The position numbers were made by a program, and so were the translations under genes. From assembly GCF_001939065.1 (NCBI RefSeq), contig NZ_MPSZ01000004.1, forward strand, positions 158,275 to 222,274: DNA of 64,000 bases. Reading direction: 5' to 3'. Origin of the DNA: Exiguobacterium indicum HHS 31. GTDB taxonomy: Bacteria; Bacillota; Bacilli; Exiguobacteriales; Exiguobacteriaceae. Each line of letters opens with the position of its first letter. The stretch's first letter is position 1. Shown here piece by piece: positions 59,040 through 64,000 of this stretch. The notes under the pieces are model-generated. The model had not been told where the DNA came from. It ran no database searches and saw only the letters and a program-made list of their open reading frames with translations.

Positions 59040-59518
59040 AGAACGAACAACTAAACATGACATTACCGGCAAAACCGGAATATGTAGCCATTGCCCGTCT
59101 GACGGTTTCAGGTGTCGCCAACCGGATGGGATACACGTATGATGACATCGAAGATATCAAGATCGCTGTCTCAGAAGCATGTGCGAACGCTGTTCAACAT
59201 GCGTACGAAGGAAAAGAAGATGGTAGCATCGCCTTGACATGTAACGTCTATCCGGATGATCGTCTCGAGATTGTCGTCAAGGATAACGGCATTACGTTCG
59301 ATAAAGATGAGGTCAAACGCCAAAGTGAACCGATTACGGATGCACACGATCTCGATTCCTTGCATGAAGGAGGACTCGGTATCTTGATGATCGAAGCATT
59401 GATGGATCAAGTAACGATCGAGAAAGCGAACGGCGTCACTGTCCATATGACAAAATATATGAATAGAGATGAGGTGGGTCAAAGTGCCAGCAAAGTCTCA
59501 ACAACGCCATCACAGTGA
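59036..59518 (+). CDS. rsbW: Anti-sigma B factor / serine kinase RsbW
   Basis: A 160-residue GHKL-fold kinase. N-box AVSEACANAVQHAY, G1 VKDNGITFD and G2 HEGGLGILMIEALMD. It sequesters SigB and phosphorylates RsbV. The C-terminus overlaps the sigB start by 35 nt, so production of the two proteins is coupled. Confidence 0.95.
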   Translation: MKNEQLNMTLPAKPEYVAIARLTVSGVANRMGYTYDDIEDIKIAVSEACANAVQHAYEGKEDGSIALTCNVYPDDRLEIVVKDNGITFDKDEVKRQSEPITDAHDLDSLHEGGLGILMIEALMDQVTIEKANGVTVHMTKYMNRDEVGQSASKVSTTPSQ

Positions 59519-60281
59519 TGATGAAGTACTTCGACTGATTGATTTGTATCAGCAGGACGACCAAGATGAGGAAGTGCATGCGGCATTACTCGAGCGTTAT
59601 TCAGACTTGGTAGAAGCTTTGGCCCGAAAGTTCTCGCGTGGTCGACCGATTCATGACGATCTTGTTCAGGTCGGCATGATTGGGTTGCTTGCAGCGCTTC
59701 GTCGCTTCGATAAGGAATTCGGTCGCAGTTTTGAGTCGTTTGCTGTTCCGACGATCATCGGTGAAATCAAACGTTTCATCCGCGATAAGACATGGAGCGT
59801 TCACGTTCCACGTCGCATCAAGGAACTCGGACCGAAAATTAAGAAGGCAGTCGAGGAGTTGACGACGGAGTTGCAACGCTCTCCGCGCATCGATGAGATT
59901 GCTGCTCGTCTTGAAGTATCAGAAGAGGAAGTCCTCGAAACACTTGAAATGGGTAAAAGCTATCAAGCGTTATCCGTTGATAGCTCGATTGAGGCAGATC
60001 AGGAAGGTAGTACCGTTACGTTACTCGATCTTGTCGGGAATCAAGAAAACGGCTATGACTCCGTCGATCAGCGTTTGATTCTTGAAAAGGCATTTGCTGT
60101 CTTAACGGACCGCGAACGTTCGATTCTCGAATGTGCCTACTACCGTAATATGAGTCAAAAAGAAACGGGCGAACTACTCGGCATTTCGCAAATGCACGTT
60201 TCCCGTCTCCAACGACGCGCTTTACAGAAGTTACGTGAAGCGATCAAAGTCGAACCAAATGAAGTATTCTCAAAAGACTGA
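59484..60281 (+). CDS. sigB: RNA polymerase sigma factor SigB
   Basis: A 265-residue group 3 sigma factor. Region 2 (HDDLVQVGMIGLLAALRRFD, FESFAVPTIIGEIKRFIRD), region 3 (ELQRSPRIDEIAARL) and region 4 (LTDRERSILECAYY, SQKETGELLGISQMHVSRLQRRAL). It directs the general stress response. GTG 59484 is preferred since GAGGTGG lies upstream. A short terminator overlaps the stop and no rsbX follows. Confidence 0.95.
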   Translation: MPAKSQQRHHSDDEVLRLIDLYQQDDQDEEVHAALLERYSDLVEALARKFSRGRPIHDDLVQVGMIGLLAALRRFDKEFGRSFESFAVPTIIGEIKRFIRDKTWSVHVPRRIKELGPKIKKAVEELTTELQRSPRIDEIAARLEVSEEEVLETLEMGKSYQALSVDSSIEADQEGSTVTLLDLVGNQENGYDSVDQRLILEKAFAVLTDRERSILECAYYRNMSQKETGELLGISQMHVSRLQRRALQKLREAIKVEPNEVFSKD

Positions 60282-60300
60282 CCTCGTGTCAGTCTTTTTT
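60273..60300 (+). terminator. sigB terminator
   Basis: AAGACTGAC-CTCGT-GTCAGTCTTTTTT hairpin, its left arm inside the end of sigB. Confidence 0.8.
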
Positions 60301-60344
60301 CTTTTCCATGCGTTCTTCGGTATAATGAATGAGAGGTGAAGCAG

Positions 60345-62465
60345 ATGGAAATGAGAATCGCAAGTGAATTGAATGTACGTCCTGCGCAAGTGAAGGCAGT
60401 CTTACAATTGACGGAAGAAGGCGGTACGATTCCGTTCATCGCCCGCTACCGGAAAGAACAGACAGGTGAACTCGATGAGGTCGCGATCAAAGCGATTCTC
60501 GATCGACATAAACAATTAACGCAACTTGAAAGTAGACGGAGTGACGTCCTTGAAAAAATCGAGGAGCAAGGTGCATTGACGCCGGAACTCCGTCGAACGC
60601 TCGAAGAAGCGACGACGTTACAACAAGTTGAAGATATCTATTTACCGTTTCGACCAAAACGTCGGACAAAGGCGGAAATTGCACGGGAAGCAGGGCTTGC
60701 ACCACTTGCCGACTGGTTCCGCGACAAGTCTGCTTATGATGAAGCGACATTCCATCGCTTGAGCAATGGGCTGGATCCGGAAGAAGCGCTTACTGGGGCA
60801 CAATCGATCATTTCCGAGGAGTGGGGCGAACAAGCGACGGTGCGTGAGTTCATTCGTAAGCAAATGCGCCGTTCAGCAGAAATCGTCACGAAACAGAAAA
60901 AGGATGCAGTCGATGAAAAAGGTGTCTTTGCACAGTATTATGCCTACAGTGAGCGTATCCAACAGATCGTTCCGCACCGGATTCTTGCGATTAACCGTGC
61001 GGAAGCATTGAAAATCGTCTCTGTGAAAGTCGTGTTAGAGGAACAACAGGTTTTACCGACATTATTTCGTTCCTACGCACAACTGGCGCCAAAGAAACGT
61101 GATATCGTCGAAGCAGCGATCACGACGGGCTATAAAAAATCGGTCTTTCCTGCCATCGAACGAGAAATTCGAAATGAACTGACGGAAAAGGCAGAGTTCC
61201 AAGCGATTGACGTCTTTGGTAAGAATCTCCGTCAACTCTACATGCAACCACCGATGAAAGGGAAAGTCATGTTGGGACTGGATCCGGCCTACCGGACAGG
61301 ATGTAAGTGGGCAGTCATTGATCCGACAGGTGAAATGAAGGAAGTCGGCGTCATTTACGTGACGATGTCAGAGCAAAAAGCAAAAGAAGCACGTCAAACC
61401 CTTTCGCAGCTCGTTGATACATATGGAATCGAGTTGATTGCGATCGGGAACGGAACTGCTTCACGGGAAACAGAAGCATTTGTTGCGGACTGGATGAAGG
61501 GGCAAACAGATATCGCCTTTACAATCGTCGACGAGGCAGGGGCGAGTATTTATTCCGCTTCAGAGATTGCCCGGACGGAGTTTCCAGAGCTTCAGGTCGA
61601 ACAACGATCCGCGATTTCGATTGCGCGTCGCCTGCAGGATCCACTCGCTGAACTTGTCAAAGTCGACCCGCAGTCTGTCGGAGTCGGTCAATATCAACAT
61701 GATGTCTCGCAAACAAAACTGAAGGAGACGCTTGATTTTGTCGTCGAGACGGTCGTCAACCAAGTCGGAGTCGATGTTAATACAGCGTCAGAACCGCTAT
61801 TGAGTTATGTCGCAGGAATCACGAAGGCGACGGCGAAAAAAATCGTTGAACGCCGCTCGGAACTTGGGACGTTTAAGACACGCCAGGAATTATTGAAAGT
61901 TCCTCGTCTTGGTGCAAAAGCCTACGAACAGGCAGCAGGATTCCTGCGAATTCTAGAAGGTACGCATCCGCTCGACCGGACGCCGATTCATCCGGAACAG
62001 TACAAAACAGTCGAGAAGTTATTTAAGACACTAGGCTTAACGCTGGATCAAGTTGGAACGGATGCGGTGCGGGAACAATTGTCTACATTGTCATTACCGG
62101 AGATGGCACAGACGCTCGAGATCGGAGAGCCGACATTACGTGATATCATCGAAGCGTTACAACGTCCGGGTCGTGACCCTCGGGAAGCGCTCGATAAACC
62201 GTTGCTCCGCCAAGATGTTCTATCGATGGATATGATCCAAGTCGGGATGGAGTTCCAAGGGACGGTTCGGAATGTTCTTGATTTTGGTGCGTTCGTTGAT
62301 ATCGGAGTGAAAGAGAATGGTTTAATTCATATCTCGAAGCTCAGTCGTAAACGTGTCAAGCATCCACTTGATGTCGTCGCTGTCGGGGATATCGTGACAG
62401 TATGGGTGACGAATGTTGAACCAGAGCGGGGACGGATTGGTTTGACACTGGTTCCGCCGAAATGA
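60345..62465 (+). CDS. tex: Transcription accessory protein Tex
   Basis: A 706-residue RNA-binding protein. Tex N-terminal helical domain (TIPFIARYRKEQTGELDE), YqgF-like fold (LGLDPAYRTGCKWAVID), helix-hairpin-helix region (GITKATAKKIVERRSELG) and a C-terminal S1 domain (GTVRNVLDFGAFVDIGVKENGLIHIS in pattern). It interacts with RNA and RNA polymerase. ATG 60345 follows GAGAGGTG. A TATAAT at 60321 probably serves it. The stop overlaps sprT by 4 nt. Confidence 0.95.
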   Translation: MEMRIASELNVRPAQVKAVLQLTEEGGTIPFIARYRKEQTGELDEVAIKAILDRHKQLTQLESRRSDVLEKIEEQGALTPELRRTLEEATTLQQVEDIYLPFRPKRRTKAEIAREAGLAPLADWFRDKSAYDEATFHRLSNGLDPEEALTGAQSIISEEWGEQATVREFIRKQMRRSAEIVTKQKKDAVDEKGVFAQYYAYSERIQQIVPHRILAINRAEALKIVSVKVVLEEQQVLPTLFRSYAQLAPKKRDIVEAAITTGYKKSVFPAIEREIRNELTEKAEFQAIDVFGKNLRQLYMQPPMKGKVMLGLDPAYRTGCKWAVIDPTGEMKEVGVIYVTMSEQKAKEARQTLSQLVDTYGIELIAIGNGTASRETEAFVADWMKGQTDIAFTIVDEAGASIYSASEIARTEFPELQVEQRSAISIARRLQDPLAELVKVDPQSVGVGQYQHDVSQTKLKETLDFVVETVVNQVGVDVNTASEPLLSYVAGITKATAKKIVERRSELGTFKTRQELLKVPRLGAKAYEQAAGFLRILEGTHPLDRTPIHPEQYKTVEKLFKTLGLTLDQVGTDAVREQLSTLSLPEMAQTLEIGEPTLRDIIEALQRPGRDPREALDKPLLRQDVLSMDMIQVGMEFQGTVRNVLDFGAFVDIGVKENGLIHISKLSRKRVKHPLDVVAVGDIVTVWVTNVEPERGRIGLTLVPPK

Positions 62466-62902
62466 CGAATGAACAATTACAACGATACGTCGAGCAACTG
62501 TCGCTCGACGTATTTTCCTTACCGTTTCGACATAAAGCTTATTTTAATCCACGGCTGAAGACGACAGGTGGTCGCTATTTCTTAGGCGATCATCATTTAG
62601 ACTTCAATAAACGATATATCGATGACATGAAAGTCTTCCGCGGAATCGTGATTCATGAACTGTGTCACTACCATTTACATCTAGCAGGAATGGGACACCG
62701 TCATCAAGATCAAGACTTCAAGGAATGGTTAGAGCGCTACGATGGGCTTCGATACAGTCCGAGAAGACAAGAAGACGAAAAAAAATCCTATCTTTATGAA
62801 TGTGAGAAATGCAGCACATTATATAGAAGGAAAAGACGCATGAATACGGAAAGATATCGATGTGGTCGATGTCGTGGAAAGATTTTTTACAAAAGTAGTT
62901 GA
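62462..62902 (+). CDS. SprT-like zinc protein (YdcK family)
   Basis: 146 residues. Metal motif HELCHYHLH (HExxH, near residue 65), a third His in MGHRHQD and a C-terminal zinc ribbon with CEKCSTLYRRKRR and CGRCRGK. SprT-type proteins act as metalloproteases in DNA-protein crosslink repair in eukaryotes; the bacterial role is not settled. It is coupled to tex by an ATGA overlap, as in B. subtilis. Confidence 0.9.
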   Translation: MTNEQLQRYVEQLSLDVFSLPFRHKAYFNPRLKTTGGRYFLGDHHLDFNKRYIDDMKVFRGIVIHELCHYHLHLAGMGHRHQDQDFKEWLERYDGLRYSPRRQEDEKKSYLYECEKCSTLYRRKRRMNTERYRCGRCRGKIFYKSS

Positions 62903-62993
62903 CGTTCATTTCGGAGCATGATAAATTATAGAAGTCGTCAAAACGACAGCAACTAAACAACTTATCGTCGCTAAAAACTTTTTTAAAAAAGCA

Positions 62994-63022
62994 TTGACGG
63001 AAAGAAAAAAAGTTGCTACTAT
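62994..63022 (+). promoter_or_regulatory. Promoter of the tRNA cluster
   Basis: TTGACG (62994-62999), 17 bp, TACTAT (63017-63022), about 30 bp before the first tRNA. The upstream AT-rich A/T tracts (62971-62990) resemble an UP element. Confidence 0.75.
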
Positions 63023-63051
63023 ATAAAAGTGTTCCGAACAGAACGTAACGT

Positions 63052-63126
63052 TCCGCAATAGCTCAGCGGTAGAGCAACCGGCTGTTAACCGGTAGGTCGT
63101 AGGTTCAAATCCTACTTGCGGAGCCA
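63052..63126 (+). tRNA. tRNA-Asn (GTT)
   Basis: Cloverleaf with acceptor TCCGCAA/TTGCGGA, anticodon loop CTGTTAA, T-loop GTTCAAATC and encoded CCA. Confidence 0.97.
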
Positions 63127-63133
63127 TTCTTTT

Positions 63134-63225
63134 GGAGATGTACCCAAGTGGCTATAAGGGGCGCCCCTGCTAAGGGTGTAGGCCGGGAAACTGGTGCGAG
63201 GGTTCGAATCCCTCCATCTCCGCCA
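63134..63225 (+). tRNA. tRNA-Ser (GCT)
   Basis: Long class II tRNA with acceptor GGAGATG, anticodon loop CTGCTAA, a long variable arm (GTAGGCCGGGAAACTGGTGC) and encoded CCA. Confidence 0.96.
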
Positions 63226-63274
63226 GACCTCTTATGTGAAAATGTTTCTTGAGAATAATTATTAATTACGATAT

Positions 63275-63349
63275 GGCCCGTTGGTCAAGCGGTTAAGACA
63301 CCGCCCTTTCACGGCGGTAACACGGGTTCGAATCCCGTACGGGTCACCA
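63275..63349 (+). tRNA. tRNA-Glu (TTC)
   Basis: Acceptor GGCCCGT, anticodon loop CTTTCAC, T-arm GGGTTCGAATCCC and encoded CCA. Confidence 0.97.
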
Positions 63350-63352
63350 TAT

Positions 63353-63428
63353 GGAGGATTAGCTCAGCTGGGAGAGCACCTGCCTTACAAGCAGGGGGTC
63401 GGCGGTTCGATCCCGTCATCCTCCACCA
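63353..63428 (+). tRNA. tRNA-Val (TAC)
   Basis: Acceptor GGAGGAT, anticodon loop CTTACAA, T-arm GGTTCGATC and encoded CCA. It begins 3 nt after tRNA-Glu. Confidence 0.97.
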
Positions 63429-63464
63429 TTTCTTTTTAAAGAGTTGTTTACAACTTCAAATTGC

Positions 63465-63540
63465 GGTCCTGTGGTGTAGCGGTTAACATGCCTGCCTGTC
63501 ACGCAGGAGATCGCGGGTTCGAATCCCGTCAGGACCGCCA
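63465..63540 (+). tRNA. tRNA-Asp (GTC)
   Basis: Acceptor GGTCCTG, anticodon loop CTGTCAC, T-arm GGGTTCGAATCCC and encoded CCA. Confidence 0.97.
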
Positions 63541-63544
63541 TTTT

Positions 63545-63616
63545 TGGGCTGTAGCCAAGTGGTAAGGCACTGGATTTTGATTCCAGCACGCGAAGGTTCG
63601 ATCCCTTCCAGCCCAG
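63545..63616 (+). tRNA. tRNA-Gln (TTG), no encoded CCA
   Basis: Acceptor TGGGCTG/CAGCCCA, anticodon loop TTTTGAT and discriminator G followed directly by TTTT. It is the only cluster member without an encoded CCA, so CCA must be added by the nucleotidyltransferase. Confidence 0.95.
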
Positions 63617-63623
63617 TTTTTAT

Positions 63624-63699
63624 GTGTCATTAGCTCAGTTGGTAGAGCATCTGACTTTTAATCAGAGGGTCGCAGGTTCGAATCCTGCATGACACACCA
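63624..63699 (+). tRNA. tRNA-Lys (TTT)
   Basis: Acceptor GTGTCAT, anticodon loop CTTTTAA, T-arm GGTTCGAATCC and encoded CCA. Confidence 0.97.
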
Positions 63700-63716
63700 T
63701 TTTTAATTTCATATTT

Positions 63717-63803
63717 GCGGTCGTGGCGGAATCGGTAGACGCGCTAGGTTGAGGGCCTAGTGGTGGCAACATCGTGGAGGTTCAAGTCCTCTCGACCGCA
63801 CCA
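63717..63803 (+). tRNA. tRNA-Leu (GAG)
   Basis: Class II tRNA. Acceptor GCGGTCG, anticodon stem CTAGG/CCTAG with loop TTGAGGG, variable arm TGGTGGCAACATCG and encoded CCA. Confidence 0.96.
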
Positions 63804-63807
63804 TATC

Positions 63808-63884
63808 GCACCCTTAGCTCAGCTGGATAGAGTACTTGACTACGAATCAAGGGGTCGGGAGTTCGAATCTCTCAGGGTGCACCA
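63808..63884 (+). tRNA. tRNA-Arg (ACG)
   Basis: Acceptor GCACCCT, anticodon loop CTACGAA (A34 read as inosine), T-arm GAGTTCGAATCTC and encoded CCA. It decodes CGN and may be the effector of the argS T-box. Confidence 0.96.
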
Positions 63885-63902
63885 TATTTTGTTTGCTTTG
63901 AC

Positions 63903-63979
<77 letters not shown>

Positions 63980-64000
63980 TTTTCAAAACAAACAATGACG

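Noticed and set aside
62906..63127. Minus-strand 73-codon ORF starting MAPQVGFEPTTYRLTAG
   Set aside because: It is the antisense of tRNA-Asn. This reading is a well-known spurious protein in databases and has no ribosome site.

Overview
The window looks like a chromosomal segment of a low-to-mid GC Bacillota, order Bacillales. The best fit is Exiguobacterium: B. subtilis-type gene order alr-ndoAI-ndoA...rsbV-rsbW-sigB-tex-sprT-tRNA cluster, T-box and S-box leaders, AGGAGG ribosome sites, frequent GTG/TTG starts and strong rho-independent terminators. The genus is inferred from gene content and style; no database search was done. There is no prophage, IS element, CRISPR array or rRNA gene.

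Layout. 1-6 kb: acetate symporter pair with a palindrome and a cre-like site, a TVP38-type membrane protein, trhO behind a structured leader, an esterase and a membrane GGDEF protein. 6-16 kb: T-box/argS, a phosphoesterase, a LysR/3-hydroxybutyrate dehydrogenase pair, a YajQ protein, a C-terminally anchored pullulanase and a SigB-promoted M50-like protease. 16-31 kb: MMPL and MATE exporters, an OYE reductase, an exonuclease, a second M50 protease, a three-gene two-component operon with an acidic repeat protein, a SigB-promoted SDR, a Rex-controlled NADH oxidase and a YitT-family gene with a leader-peptide attenuator. Two inverted copies of a ~147-bp dispersed hairpin repeat sit at convergent gene ends (19.8 and 28.7 kb).

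31.9-40.2 kb is the most unusual part. Eight same-strand genes, mostly overlapping by 4 nt, lie behind one sigma-A promoter whose spacer is a Fur-box palindrome. They interleave an FTR1 iron permease, its helical surface partner and a lipoprotein with a polyprenyl-sugar module: NDP-sugar epimerase, flippase-like protein, phosphodiesterase, DPM-type GT2 and GT-C transferase. This suggests iron-controlled surface glycosylation tied to iron uptake.

40-56 kb: a four-domain CoA-disulfide reductase/rhodanese/TusA/DsrE fusion under a CsoR/CstR-like operator, an AGCS symporter, an S-box MetT-type transporter, a Zur-box zinc lipoprotein, a pncA-pncB NAD salvage operon and small housekeeping genes. 56-64 kb: acpS-alr, the ndoAI-ndoA toxin-antitoxin pair, a stripped-down SigB operon (rsbV-rsbW-sigB, without rsbRST/U/X next to it), tex, sprT and ten tRNA genes running to the window edge.

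Regulation can be read directly at many loci (Fur, Zur, Rex, CsoR/CstR, CcpA, SigB, T-box, S-box, attenuator). The window therefore gives a coherent view of metal, redox, sulfur and stress control.
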